The notes under the pieces: model-generated
What the model saw: only the letters and a program-made list of their open reading frames with translations
Told to the model about the DNA's origin: nothing
Database searches by the model: none
Position numbers and translations under genes: made by a program
Shown here: positions 36,433 to 47,035 of the stretch, piece by piece
Position numbering within the stretch: position 1 is the stretch's first letter
Layout: the number at the start of each line of letters is the position of its first letter
DNA from: Bacillota bacterium
GTDB taxonomy: Bacteria > Bacillota > Clostridia > Saccharofermentanales > Fastidiosipilaceae
DNA: 52,486 nt
Assembly: GCA_030057555.1 (NCBI GenBank)
Contig: JASGUU010000082.1
Coordinates: forward strand, 1 to 52,486
Reading direction: 5' to 3'

Positions 36433-39400
36433 ATGAAGAAATCAGATTCACGGAAGACAGCTTCGGGCAACCCGTTCAGGACCAGACCGGTCCTAAGCTG
36501 GCTGATCACCTCCACGGTCATCGTTGTTCTCGTCGCGGGCAGCATCCTCACCCACAGACTCCTGAACCGCGAAGAACCGGATGAGTCCAGGCCGGAACAG
36601 AGCAGCTCCACTACCCACGAAGAACCGGTAGTGCCGGTAGTGCCGGATGACCCGAATCTGGATCAGAGCGGGTTTACCTACCTGCCCGATCGTGAGTACG
36701 TGCTCGGCGCCACCGAAGAGGAGAGGCCCCAGACATTAAACGATCTGCTCTACAGTCAGAGCCCCGACATCGAGGATTTTCTGCGCAACCCCAATATTGC
36801 CGAGGAGCTTCTCGCAGCCGAAAGTCTCACGGACATCGTCGACTCGCGCTACTCCCTCAACAATCTCAGAGAGATAGGCAGACAGCTCGAAGAGCGTACG
36901 GAGGAAGAGGATCTGCCCATGGGCGATCTGGTGACGGTGCGCGCGACTCCCATTGAAGCGCCGGTCAGAGAGAAGCCGCCGGGGCCGGAAGACGAACTGC
37001 GGCAGTTCATGCCGCCGCCCGCCCCCGTGGAGGAGAGGGACCCGCTGCCCAAGTCCGAGGGCGCGAGGAGACTCGACGAGGCAGCTGAATCCATCGACAT
37101 GAGCCGTCCCGCCGAGGCCAGTCAGGTGCTCGATGTCTATGCCGGCCAGCAGGACATACTCGGCGAGCTGCATCAAAAGGTTGACTATCTGCTCGATGAT
37201 GTCGAGTACGGTGACTGGGAACGCATGCCCTCCTCCATCAACATGAAGGGCATCTGGCAGAACCCTGGAGAAGCGCTGATTCACATGATTCCGGAGGCGG
37301 ACTGGCTCCCGGAGGAAGGCTACAGCATTTACAGACAGATCGGCAACGAGAGGGAGCTGATCGCTCAGCAGCAGGCAGCCGCGACGACAGTTATGAGTGG
37401 CGACTTCAGTCACCCCGATGCGGGCGATATCCAGAATGTCTATGAAGCCGCCGAGTACAGCGCGGACTCAGAGGCTGCGATGGGCATGGATGAAGAGTCC
37501 TTTAATGACACGGTCTATCAGACCCGCCCCTCGCTTCGACCCCTGGAGCACATGGGAGGCGAGAGGGACTTCCTCCTCATGAGGCAGATGCAGGTTACCA
37601 TTCCGGACGGACTGGAGCAGAAAATCCCCGAGAGCGATCGTGCTCTGAACTCTCCCGTCCAGCTGATGAATCACCCGGAGAACGGCCGTTACGAGGCGGG
37701 TGCCATACGTTCACAGGTCTGGGAGCGTTTCTCCGTGCAGCAGTCGTCGCTTCCCAGCGGCATCCAGACGATAGCAGGAACGGGCGGCACGGAGAATGCC
37801 TCTTATAAAGCGGCCGCCACGACGCTCGGAGCCCGCCAGCAGATCTCCACGCTGGCCTTTGTCGATGATGAGTTCGCCGAGGAGGCCGGCTTCCTGATCC
37901 GTGACAATATCGCCGAAAAAAAGCTGCCTGACGGCGAGCCCATCACATATATCATCGAGGCTCCCGGAGGACAAAGTGCCAGAGTGGAGCTGCACTGGGG
38001 AGAGGAGCTGAAACTCACCAAACCGGAAGGTTTTCTTGGCTACGGACTGGATGGAAAAGTCTTCCTGCGCTGGCGCAAACCTGCCAGCGAGGCCGAGGGC
38101 CGCATCATCAGCGGCTACTTTATCGAACGCAAGCTCGAGGGCGAAGACAAATTCACCACTGTCAATGATAAGCCGGTGGTCATCGCCGAAGTCCTTGATA
38201 AGACGGGTGTGTTCTGTGAGACACCTGTGATGTATCAGGAGAAGCTGGAGAACGGAACGAAGGCCGAGTACCGCCTCTACTCCATCGATATATTCGGCAG
38301 GCGCAGCGAGTGCTGTGCCCCGATCAAGATCCGGGTGGAAAAGGTCACTCCTCCCGATGCCCCCACGACCGCCTCTCTGGTCCTCTCCACGGACGAAACG
38401 CCACCTTCGGATGATACGGTCGGCCAGGCCATACAGGAAGCTCTGGCCAAAAACAGCGGCAAAGAGGGCATCGTCATTCCCATCTTTAATGAATCTCCCG
38501 ACACGGTCCGCTTCACCCTCTATCGGGCGGAGAAGGTTGGAGTGGGCTCCTACGGCAAACCGGTGCCGCTGGCAAACTTCCATTTTGACAACCCCAAAAA
38601 AAGCGAGGAAGGAGGCAAGGAAGGCACCCTGCCGGGCACCGTTCCTCCTGAGCTGCTGGACGAGGTGGCGGGAGGGGCGGTCGCTTCCCAGGGAGACGCG
38701 CCTCCTGTGGTCGACGAGCCCGCGCAGTATGAATCAGGGGCGCTCCATGAGGCCTTCCAGCTCTTCCTGGCGAGCAATGCATCCAGGGCACCGGACATGA
38801 TCTACTTCGATGCGAATGTAAAGAAGGGAGTGACATATAAGTACTGGGTCTCCGCCTGGGACTCCTGGAACAACGAAAGTGCCTGGTCCAAGTCCGCCGC
38901 CATCGGCGTGCCGTCCGATGTCGAGCCAACCGTTCCCGCCGCGCTTACCATCTCCATGATGGCCAGAAAGCTGCCTGACTACTCCGTCCTGCCGCCCGGC
39001 CTCGTCATTGACGAGAATGTGTCGGAAACGGACGTGGAGGAGAACTGGTCGGGTTCGGAAAGAGCCAGTGCGGAAAACACTTCGCTCGTTGAAATGGCGG
39101 ATAATTCCGGTGCCACAGTCGGAGTGTACCTCGGAGAAGGCGGGTCACCCGTGATTCTGACACGCTTTTTCGACAATCTCCCGGAACAGAAATATATCCA
39201 TGTATTTCTGGGCGTGCAGGGAAAGGATGTTCTTCCGGATGGCTCGACGCGCCTCAGGTGGCCCGCCTACAGCGGCGACGATCTGGGGGGCTATGTTGTC
39301 TATCAGCTGGTCGGGAAGTCGCCACAGCTGGAACAGCTGGCCACGACAGACCGCGACCAGCTGCTGGCAATGGGTCAATGGACCAAACTGACGGAAAAAC

Positions 39401-42400
39401 CCCTGGAGCAGAATCTGTACCTCATCCAGGGACTGGAACCGGGAGGTGACGGAGTCGACGTCTTCCTCATCTGTCTGGAGCCGGCAGCCACGGAGGGCAG
39501 TCCGGAGGAGGGCGAATCGGAGGACGGCAGCCCGGAGGAGGGCGAGTCAGAGGAGGGCGAACCGGAGGACGGCGAATCGGAGGAGGACGGCGGGTTCAAG
39601 CCAATACCCGTGAGAACCAGCAACGACAATCCCATCAACAACAACCCCGAGGGCGGCTACGTGCTCCTGGAATGGGAGGAACCGGAGGATCTGCAGGTCA
39701 AGTACTACCGCATCTACCGCAGCGAAGTGAAAAACTTCAAAAAGCCAATCGACGAGTCGACACTTGAATGGACCATGGTAAAAGATCTGGCCTTCGGCAC
39801 ACAGTATGCGGATCCCGTTGAGCAGAGCCACGCCCATTATTACTATTATAAGATCACGGCTGTCTCCCCCTGGGGCGTCGAGTCGGGCGCAGGCACGGTG
39901 CAGAAATTCCGCGTGCCCTCGACGAAGCCGCCGCAGACGCCGAACCTCCTGCTGCCGCTGTCACGGAAAGACGGCGTCGCGGTCAACTTCTCATCCGTGG
40001 AGTACTGCTGCCGCTATGAAGTCTACCGCGCCGAGATTCCCAAGATCACGGCAGAGACACTGAGAAATATAGATCCTGCCATCCTGGAGACGGTCTTTGC
40101 CACACCCACGGTAACGGACGAATTTCTCACGCAGTTCCTGGCGGAAGGGACGGCCAGGGCACAGTCCGGCTCGGGTCAGGAGATCAATCCCCTGCTGGGT
40201 TTCAAGACCGTGAACCTCTCAGAAACGGATGCTCTCACCGAGGAGCTTTCAGATGTGGATGTCGCACTGCGCCAGAGAGTCTTCTCCGAACTGATTCATA
40301 CGCTGGGACCTCTGGCTGTCTCCGATTACCGGGACCTGAGCGAACAGATGATGGCACTCGTAGGCTGGGAGAAGGTCGGCGAACTCCCCGTGGATGAGGA
40401 TACCCAAGAAGAGGTCGATCCGCAGACGGGACTGAAGAAGCCGCTGCAGATCATCGACTATAACGCCAAATACGGAACGCACTATCTCTATACAGTACAG
40501 GCCTGGAACGATGACGAGCTGGGTTCGACGAAGCCGGAGCCGATAGAGGCAACACCGCGGCGCAACCGTCCCTTTGACCCGATCGACGGGCTGGCTTTTA
40601 CCATCACGTATGGCGATAATCCGTCGATCAACCTGACATGGAACAAACCGCATATGGAAGGGCTGACCGAAGAACAGTGTCTGGAGGACACGGTCGGCTA
40701 TATCGTCTACTACTGCACCGAAAAGGACGGCGTCTATGTCCAGGCGAGCCCCCTGCTCTTCTCTACTCTCTGGCGCGACTACACAACCGACCGGGCGGCC
40801 ACCAACTGGTACAAGGTACGGGTGCTTGACACCGGTGGTTATCTGAGCGACTTCTCGGAGCCGATTCTGGCCCGGGAGGATGTGACCATCGAGCTTCCCA
40901 GAACGCAAATTCCTGACGGAGTCCGCATGGAGCGGCCCCAACTCTCCATGGATCCTCTGTACCACACGAACCAGCAGGACCTCGGCATGCCCATCCCGTT
41001 TGAGGTGACGGGAGACGAACCTTTAGAATTCATCCTCGAAGCCGTGGACGACGACGGGAATCTGGTGTCCGAGATCACGCTCCTCGAAGAGGCCCGTCTG
41101 GTCGATGTGCACCCTCATCTTGGGATCGGGCACTACACGGTGACACTCGTCGCAAGCAACATGGCCGGAGCCGATGAGCTTGTGTTCGAAGTAGAAATCA
41201 CCGAAAGGCTCGACCCGCCAGCCCTGTATATGGATGAAGAGAGCTTTATATTCGACGAGGGCTTTGACCAGTGGATCTGGTATACCGTCACCGGCAGCGA
41301 GCCGATCACCCTTGAAGTAAGCGCCTGGCACAGCGACAGTCAGAGCGAAGCCGACATGTATATCGATGAATGGAACAACGTGGTTGTGGTTCCGGGCAGC
41401 CTGAGCCCAGGCGACTATATCGTGACGCTGACAGCGACCAACGCGGTAGGACAGGCAGAGCTGGTATTCGATGTCATCATCATCGAAGAATGGGGAGAAC
41501 CCCCCGATATCATGATTGAAGACACACAGCCCAGATTCATGACGGGCTATGTGGAAGATATCCCCTTTACTATCAGCGGCAGCGAGCCGATCACCTATGA
41601 CTTATATGTAGAGGACTATGCCGGCGAGTCTGTGACGCACCTGTTCTCTGTCGATGAATGGGAGCAGAAAATCATCGTTGACAGGGATATTGTGTATGGC
41701 ACTTACGAGGGCACCATTACCGCCAGCAACAAATGGGGGTGGGATGAGGAGCACTTCTCACTTTACATCTACCGTCCTCCGCTTAAAGCACCCGACGACA
41801 ACACGAGCCTCGTCTCATTCACCGTTGAACCGGAACCTGTGCCTTCCCGGGTCATGGCTCCTGGGGACCGGCCAGCCAGACGGGCGGGAGGCACCTCCGA
41901 GCCATTACCGGAAGACACCTACACCAGTGATTCCGGCATCTTTTCGTACTACACCCTCAAAAACATCGTTCTGGTGAATCCCGCGCCTCACCTGGTTCAC
42001 ACGAAAGTCCCTTATATGGGGACTGCGGATCTGATCTTCGGAGATCCCGACACCGGGCAGGTTCTCCCGGTACAGATCGCCGGTGCCGAGTTTGCCGAGG
42101 AAGGTGACATCACCGTGTTCACCGCCGGCATCCTCTATGTCGACAAACCGTACAAACTCGAAGAAATCGGCGTCACCATCAGCTCCCTGTACATCCCCTT
42201 CACTGATATGGGAATGGCCAGCGGCTATGTCCAGAACGCCGATCCCAGCAAAAACCTGATCGGCAACCTTACCGGATTCATCTTCGTCGACGCGCCCTTC
42301 CGCGAACCCTCCAAGCTCTACATCGGCTTGCCGGCGGGCAGGCAGAGCGTGCTCCCGCCGGTCCGCATCGACCGGCTCACGCTGGACAGAGTCTCTTCCA

Positions 42401-45246
42401 TCGAGCTGCATCTGGACAGGAACGGGGAGTCGGAGGATGTGCTCTCCCTGATCACGGAAGCGACACTGAAGGCACCCCTGGAAACCCTCAACAACGAGGC
42501 TCTGAAGATGAGCTCTCTGGGTCTCGCCTGTGATGCCCATGGACGCATCACCGGCAGGCTGGACATGGTTGATTCTCCCGACGGACAGTTCCTGCAGCTG
42601 CTGGTCCCGGGTGGAGCCGGCCTGAGGGTGAAGGCCAGCATCGTCTATAAAAAGGGCGTTCCCACCGACGAAGGCTTCATCCAGGGCAGGATCATTCTCC
42701 CCTTTGAGCAGTCCGACTATATGGGACCGGGTGTTCCGGCGAGCTATGCACAGACCCACAGCACGGTCAACACCATGGACTACATCATGAATCCCAACTA
42801 CGACAAGGATAAACATGATGACAAGACCACGACCAGGTACTACATCAAGTTCGGCGAGACGGTACAGAAAAACGGTCTTCTGATCGTTCCTGCGGATCCG
42901 GAAATGCAGAAGAACTGTGCCTTCGCGGAATTCAACGTGACCAACTGGAAGGGGGAGGGCTTCCTGGTCGATTCAGCCCAGCTCACACCGGTGCGCGTGA
43001 CGGAGCGCAGCCTCAGCTCCAAGGACCAGCGCGACCAGGCCATCGTCGTGACAGCCAGTGAGATCAGCATCGACCTCGACCGCAATGACTTTTTCGCGAA
43101 ATCTGAAGGAACCGAGACGCCCCGGGAGACCGAGAAGCCGTTCTGGGTCGGCATGGTCTTCAAGGGCGGATTCCTGACACTGCCGCCGGCGTTTATCGAG
43201 ACGACGGATGGCAGCCCCATACAGTTCAAGCTGGCTGCAGGCGAGATGATCTATGACCTCAACGGCTTCAACTACCAGACATACATGTATAACGATGATG
43301 GGGTTGACGCCAGATTCGGCGAACGGCTCGGCGGCTTCACGCAGGTGAAAGTCTTCGACTGTCTGCTCGACATGTATGCCAACAAGGTCAATCTCGAGAT
43401 CAATGCCAAGGTGGCCCTGGAACTGTTCAACAACAACTGGGTCAATGTGAAGCTCTACACCAACAAGGAGGACAATGCGGACGGGGCTGCCGGTCAGCTT
43501 CTCTGCTCCGTCGCAGAAACAGTCATCGAAGACTTCGTGGGCCTCGGCACCACCCTCACCATTGACGGTGGCTTCCTGAAGCCGGAAGGCATGCGCTTCG
43601 GTGGATCGGTGGACCTGACAACACCGGAAATCCAGCTGAAGGAGCCGATGAAATTCACGAGCATGGTGGTTCCGGCGAAAAAGACGGACACGTTCGCAGC
43701 CAACAACTCCAAGAAAGTGCATGGCTGGGCTACCCTCGACAAGACCTGCCCTGTCCACATGCAGGGCTTCTCGCTGGATATCCGCGAAATCAACTTTGAA
43801 TACCTCGCCGCCAGCGCCACTCCCGGCACGGCGACCAGACTCTCGCTCTGGGGTTCGGTGCTTCTCTCGGAGGATATTGCACTGGGCTCGGACACCACGG
43901 ACTGCATCGCGGTCGATACGCTCAAGGGAACGGAGCTGGAACTGCCGGTTGTGATCTATGACAAGTCGTATTCGATACTCGAAACCAGCTTCGACGAGTG
44001 CATTGATGTCAAGGGCAGGCTGGTACCCAAACGTGTGGCGGAGGCCGAGACGCAGAACTGGCCGGATCAGCCCGTCATGCTGGCGGCAGGAATCTACCCG
44101 CCCAGGCTGCAGGCCGTCGAGCAGGCTCAGGGAGTCGAGGACCAGCTCGGGAAGATCGAGCAGGGCCTGATCGAATTCGAAACGGAGAATCTGGAACTGG
44201 GCTTCCTTGGCAGCCTGGGCGAGCTGCCGATCGACACGATTACCCGCTTCGGCTATGACGTGGACAATGCCCGCGGCTATTTCGCCATCGGTCTGCTGCA
44301 GAAGGGCAAAGATAATAAGCTGGATGTAGGCATCGGCTCCCTGAGCGACTTTTCCGGCCTGGTTGTCAACAACATGGTTGTCGAGCGCAACAAGCAAAAT
44401 CAACTGGTCTTCCCGGCGGAGAAAAGCGCGATGAAGCAGCTCATTTCCGGCATGGAGGTGGATCGGGGACCGGATGGGAAGTTTGCCGCCGGCATCAGGG
44501 GAACGATGGAAATCGCAAAAATCTGCGAGGTGCGCAAGCTCTACTTCGGCTTCGAGAATGGTCCCCTGGTGGAAGCGTCCGGAGGACTCTTTCTGCCGCT
44601 TGACGTCGAGGCGATGATCGGCGGAGACGGCTACAGACATGTGGGCGATGTGGCGATCCTGTACAGCCATCCCGAGCGCTACTTCTCCTTCAACATGACC
44701 CTCAACGAGCTCGACGTGATCGCGATCAAACTCAGCGGCTCCCTGGGCTTCGAGTTCAGCCCCAAGCTCTTCGGAGTCTATATTGGCTATCCCGAAACGC
44801 TCGCCGGCAACGTGAGCATCTACCGCGTCGGCCTGGGACTGGGCTTCCGCATCTCGGATGACGGTGCCAACATCATCAAGGGGAAGATCGAATTCGGCTT
44901 CGAGCGCAGTGTGGACGTGTCGATCGTATACCTGCGGGGCTTCCTCTATGCAGGTGCAGACGGCGGCTACTACGCCAACATTGACTTGAATAATGACGGT
45001 AAACCTGATGGCAACAAGTTCATCCTCACGCTCTATCTGAAAGGAGGCCTGGAGGGCGGTATCAAGGTGGCGGGAAAACGCTATAACATCATCAGCTTCT
45101 ATCTCGATGCCAAAGGAACCATCGAGTCGATACCGCCGAAGAACGACTGGAAACTGACCTGTTCGGCGGAAGTGTCCTACAGCCTCAATCTATTCCTCTT
45201 CTCGGTCAGCGGTTCCGTCTCGGCCAGCTTTGACACCACGTTCTAG
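36433..45246 (+). CDS. Giant membrane-anchored modular surface protein, 2937 residues
   Basis: A single membrane segment lies near the N-terminus (about 23-39), then a Pro/Glu-rich linker. Residues 75-535 have no recognised fold. Fibronectin-III-like modules follow at about 537-640, 680-825, 919-1016, 1070-1156, 1165-1375 and 1381-1480, some with long inserts. An acidic SPEEGESEDG-type repeat is at 1021-1054. Three Ig-like (He_PIG-type) modules sit at about 1517-1592, 1598-1686 and 1693-1781, with TGSEPIT and TATNAVG signatures. Residues about 1840-2937 are beta-rich and unknown, with a Ca2+-loop-like DLNNDGKPDG near 2860 and a C-terminal Phe. No LPXTG sorting signal or S-layer domain is seen. 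Function is unknown: adhesin, scaffold or wall-spanning fibre. A terminator follows. Confidence 0.85.
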   Translation: MKKSDSRKTASGNPFRTRPVLSWLITSTVIVVLVAGSILTHRLLNREEPDESRPEQSSSTTHEEPVVPVVPDDPNLDQSGFTYLPDREYVLGATEEERPQTLNDLLYSQSPDIEDFLRNPNIAEELLAAESLTDIVDSRYSLNNLREIGRQLEERTEEEDLPMGDLVTVRATPIEAPVREKPPGPEDELRQFMPPPAPVEERDPLPKSEGARRLDEAAESIDMSRPAEASQVLDVYAGQQDILGELHQKVDYLLDDVEYGDWERMPSSINMKGIWQNPGEALIHMIPEADWLPEEGYSIYRQIGNERELIAQQQAAATTVMSGDFSHPDAGDIQNVYEAAEYSADSEAAMGMDEESFNDTVYQTRPSLRPLEHMGGERDFLLMRQMQVTIPDGLEQKIPESDRALNSPVQLMNHPENGRYEAGAIRSQVWERFSVQQSSLPSGIQTIAGTGGTENASYKAAATTLGARQQISTLAFVDDEFAEEAGFLIRDNIAEKKLPDGEPITYIIEAPGGQSARVELHWGEELKLTKPEGFLGYGLDGKVFLRWRKPASEAEGRIISGYFIERKLEGEDKFTTVNDKPVVIAEVLDKTGVFCETPVMYQEKLENGTKAEYRLYSIDIFGRRSECCAPIKIRVEKVTPPDAPTTASLVLSTDETPPSDDTVGQAIQEALAKNSGKEGIVIPIFNESPDTVRFTLYRAEKVGVGSYGKPVPLANFHFDNPKKSEEGGKEGTLPGTVPPELLDEVAGGAVASQGDAPPVVDEPAQYESGALHEAFQLFLASNASRAPDMIYFDANVKKGVTYKYWVSAWDSWNNESAWSKSAAIGVPSDVEPTVPAALTISMMARKLPDYSVLPPGLVIDENVSETDVEENWSGSERASAENTSLVEMADNSGATVGVYLGEGGSPVILTRFFDNLPEQKYIHVFLGVQGKDVLPDGSTRLRWPAYSGDDLGGYVVYQLVGKSPQLEQLATTDRDQLLAMGQWTKLTEKPLEQNLYLIQGLEPGGDGVDVFLICLEPAATEGSPEEGESEDGSPEEGESEEGEPEDGESEEDGGFKPIPVRTSNDNPINNNPEGGYVLLEWEEPEDLQVKYYRIYRSEVKNFKKPIDESTLEWTMVKDLAFGTQYADPVEQSHAHYYYYKITAVSPWGVESGAGTVQKFRVPSTKPPQTPNLLLPLSRKDGVAVNFSSVEYCCRYEVYRAEIPKITAETLRNIDPAILETVFATPTVTDEFLTQFLAEGTARAQSGSGQEINPLLGFKTVNLSETDALTEELSDVDVALRQRVFSELIHTLGPLAVSDYRDLSEQMMALVGWEKVGELPVDEDTQEEVDPQTGLKKPLQIIDYNAKYGTHYLYTVQAWNDDELGSTKPEPIEATPRRNRPFDPIDGLAFTITYGDNPSINLTWNKPHMEGLTEEQCLEDTVGYIVYYCTEKDGVYVQASPLLFSTLWRDYTTDRAATNWYKVRVLDTGGYLSDFSEPILAREDVTIELPRTQIPDGVRMERPQLSMDPLYHTNQQDLGMPIPFEVTGDEPLEFILEAVDDDGNLVSEITLLEEARLVDVHPHLGIGHYTVTLVASNMAGADELVFEVEITERLDPPALYMDEESFIFDEGFDQWIWYTVTGSEPITLEVSAWHSDSQSEADMYIDEWNNVVVVPGSLSPGDYIVTLTATNAVGQAELVFDVIIIEEWGEPPDIMIEDTQPRFMTGYVEDIPFTISGSEPITYDLYVEDYAGESVTHLFSVDEWEQKIIVDRDIVYGTYEGTITASNKWGWDEEHFSLYIYRPPLKAPDDNTSLVSFTVEPEPVPSRVMAPGDRPARRAGGTSEPLPEDTYTSDSGIFSYYTLKNIVLVNPAPHLVHTKVPYMGTADLIFGDPDTGQVLPVQIAGAEFAEEGDITVFTAGILYVDKPYKLEEIGVTISSLYIPFTDMGMASGYVQNADPSKNLIGNLTGFIFVDAPFREPSKLYIGLPAGRQSVLPPVRIDRLTLDRVSSIELHLDRNGESEDVLSLITEATLKAPLETLNNEALKMSSLGLACDAHGRITGRLDMVDSPDGQFLQLLVPGGAGLRVKASIVYKKGVPTDEGFIQGRIILPFEQSDYMGPGVPASYAQTHSTVNTMDYIMNPNYDKDKHDDKTTTRYYIKFGETVQKNGLLIVPADPEMQKNCAFAEFNVTNWKGEGFLVDSAQLTPVRVTERSLSSKDQRDQAIVVTASEISIDLDRNDFFAKSEGTETPRETEKPFWVGMVFKGGFLTLPPAFIETTDGSPIQFKLAAGEMIYDLNGFNYQTYMYNDDGVDARFGERLGGFTQVKVFDCLLDMYANKVNLEINAKVALELFNNNWVNVKLYTNKEDNADGAAGQLLCSVAETVIEDFVGLGTTLTIDGGFLKPEGMRFGGSVDLTTPEIQLKEPMKFTSMVVPAKKTDTFAANNSKKVHGWATLDKTCPVHMQGFSLDIREINFEYLAASATPGTATRLSLWGSVLLSEDIALGSDTTDCIAVDTLKGTELELPVVIYDKSYSILETSFDECIDVKGRLVPKRVAEAETQNWPDQPVMLAAGIYPPRLQAVEQAQGVEDQLGKIEQGLIEFETENLELGFLGSLGELPIDTITRFGYDVDNARGYFAIGLLQKGKDNKLDVGIGSLSDFSGLVVNNMVVERNKQNQLVFPAEKSAMKQLISGMEVDRGPDGKFAAGIRGTMEIAKICEVRKLYFGFENGPLVEASGGLFLPLDVEAMIGGDGYRHVGDVAILYSHPERYFSFNMTLNELDVIAIKLSGSLGFEFSPKLFGVYIGYPETLAGNVSIYRVGLGLGFRISDDGANIIKGKIEFGFERSVDVSIVYLRGFLYAGADGGYYANIDLNNDGKPDGNKFILTLYLKGGLEGGIKVAGKRYNIISFYLDAKGTIESIPPKNDWKLTCSAEVSYSLNLFLFSVSGSVSASFDTTF

Positions 45247-45278
45247 GGCGGCAGAATCAGGAATCCTGTCAGGAGCCG

Positions 45279-45314
45279 GACAGCCCGGAGAGATCTCTCT
45301 CCGGGCTGTCTTCT
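45279..45314 (+). terminator. Terminator of the giant gene
   Basis: A perfect stem of 14 pairs (GACAGCCCGGAGAG with CTCTCCGGGCTGTC, 45279-45310) and a four-base loop ATCT, followed by TTCT. It starts 33 bases after the stop and may also serve the convergent gene. Confidence 0.75.
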
Positions 45315-45372
45315 GCCTGTCAGAAATACATCCAGGGTCTGTTCACCAGACGCATCCGGAAAAGGACTGGAG

Positions 45373-46671
45373 TCAGTTCATAAAGGTAAACGATTCAAAG
45401 ATCCGCATCGCCTGATCGTAGTAGGAAGGCACGAAGTCATGCTCCAGCTCTTCCCAGTAAATCAGCACAAATGTATCGGCGTAATTGCTCTCAAACGCGA
45501 TGATCGACATTTTGGCAAAGACGCCCGCTGCGTCGTAAATATCGAAAGTCAGTGTCAGCGCGCCGGGAAAAGCCTCCCAGTGGGCGTCCCCCTCGAAAAG
45601 GACTTCATAGCCTGTCGCCCAGCCTTCAATTGCCCCATCGAGATACACCTCGTAATCCAGGCTGAACTCGTCCAGCGTCACGGGAAGCATGTCGATCAGG
45701 ATGCCCTGGCGGTCGTCGCCTGCCGGAATGAAGCGGTGATATGTGTCTCCGCTCAGCTCTTCGTCATACTGCCACTCGTCATACAGTTTGAGCGCAAAGT
45801 CAGGGCACGACCAGTCGATTGTCGGGGCTTCGTCGGCCGGTGCCGAGTCGCGTGTCGCGGCGCTGTCGCGCAGAGCGACGGCATCCAGCGGATCGCCGTT
45901 CTCATCAAGGTACAGCATGTCGCCCATCGGGATGGAAAACACATGGGAACCGGTCGACCAGTCCTCCAGCAGGCCGCCTTCATCCATCAGAAGGCTGGCC
46001 TCGGAATTGACCGCGGCTGCCTGTTCTTCGTAGTCGAGCACAGCGTCTTCGGACAGGTCTCTGATGAAGAGGTCGGCATACGAGCCCTCCGGGTCAAAGA
46101 CATACTCGGAACGGACGAGAATGCCTTCAGCCGGCAGCTCCGGCCACGCACCGATGACGGAGAGCGGCAGCGGCAGCGACTGTGGCGCACGTTCGGCCGG
46201 TGTCAGTGTCAGCAGCAGCTGGTTGTCGTTGCTGTTGTAGACAAAGAAGACTTCATCCGCCTGCTCGTTTTGCACCCGTCCACAGTAGATGCCGCCGGAA
46301 ATATCAAAGATTCCCGGCTCATGCGAGACGGCGTTGAGGCAGAAGCCCTGATCCCAGAGACACTGCTGCACGAACACAAAGCCCTCATGGCAGCAGACAT
46401 AGCGCCCCACATATGCTGGATCGGCAACGGTGTCAGGTGACGGGAAGCCTTCCGAGATCGCGCTGACGCGGGCGGCTTCACGGAAGACAAAGCCTGCCGT
46501 CGCGGAGGGCGTGAGGCCCATCAGCCGTTCGTAGTACTCCGGTGCAGCCGGATCTTCCACCCGCAGCTCGTAGAGGTTACGGGGCTCGGACTGCGCCGGC
46601 GCAGCCAGGGTGCCGACACCGGACAGAATAACAATGAGGATGGTGAGAATGAACGATGTTGACTTTTTCAT
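45373..46671 (-). CDS. Secreted protein, unknown; possible PsbP/DUF1795-like C-terminus
   Basis: This 432-residue exported protein has a signal peptide MKKSTSFILTILIVILSGVG with cleavage near LAA-PAQ. The rest is acidic and unrecognised. The C-terminal about 110 residues, ending YDQAMRIFESFTFMN, look like the PsbP/Mog1-type fold often found at the end of clostridial secreted proteins, which is a guess from pattern only. AGGAGG stands seven bases before ATG 46671. It converges on the giant gene and sits in the surface-protein locus, so a cell-envelope role is likely. Confidence 0.7.
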   Translation of the reverse strand: MKKSTSFILTILIVILSGVGTLAAPAQSEPRNLYELRVEDPAAPEYYERLMGLTPSATAGFVFREAARVSAISEGFPSPDTVADPAYVGRYVCCHEGFVFVQQCLWDQGFCLNAVSHEPGIFDISGGIYCGRVQNEQADEVFFVYNSNDNQLLLTLTPAERAPQSLPLPLSVIGAWPELPAEGILVRSEYVFDPEGSYADLFIRDLSEDAVLDYEEQAAAVNSEASLLMDEGGLLEDWSTGSHVFSIPMGDMLYLDENGDPLDAVALRDSAATRDSAPADEAPTIDWSCPDFALKLYDEWQYDEELSGDTYHRFIPAGDDRQGILIDMLPVTLDEFSLDYEVYLDGAIEGWATGYEVLFEGDAHWEAFPGALTLTFDIYDAAGVFAKMSIIAFESNYADTFVLIYWEELEHDFVPSYYDQAMRIFESFTFMN

Positions 46672-47004
46672 GGATAACCTCCTGAAAGTGGATTGAGCGG
46701 TTACCAGAGGAAAACCGTACAGTGAAAGTATCTGCCGCTTTTTTCGCGCTGTAAACAGCCAGATGCGTTGATTTTTTCGGGGCAGTGACACGCTTCCGGT
46801 CGCTCCCGGGAACCACAACAACCGGATGCCTGTCCTGCGAGTCAGAGCCTCCCCCGGCCAAATTCATGGACGTATGGCGACGCTCACTGTCTGCCTGGTG
46901 GCTGGAAAACATGGGTTTGCATAACAATTCATCGTGCGCCTGCCAGCAGCCGGGCATATTTCACTTTCACTTCAGTGGCTGCAGACGCACGGTCCAGTTC
47001 AGAT
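46672..47004. other. Gap upstream of the secreted protein
   Basis: No gene seen. A segment at about 46748-46767 (GCTGTAAACAGCCAGATGCG) weakly resembles the element at 36095 when read on the minus strand. The rest looks like non-coding DNA. Confidence 0.3.
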
Positions 47005-47030
47005 GGCGGGGCCGGTCAGGAGGCCCCGCC
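47005..47030 (-). terminator. GC-rich hairpin after the surface-protein pseudogene
   Basis: GGCGGGGCC pairs with GGCCCCGCC around an eight-base loop, six bases after the old stop codon at 47036-47038 on the minus strand. It has no U-tract. It probably was the terminator of the pseudogene. Confidence 0.5.
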
Positions 47031-47035
47031 AGAAT

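Noticed and set aside
37000-45246. The giant protein as a non-ribosomal peptide or polyketide synthase.
   Set aside because: No adenylation, ketosynthase or carrier motifs are present. The modules are fibronectin-III-like and Ig-like, with an N-terminal membrane anchor.
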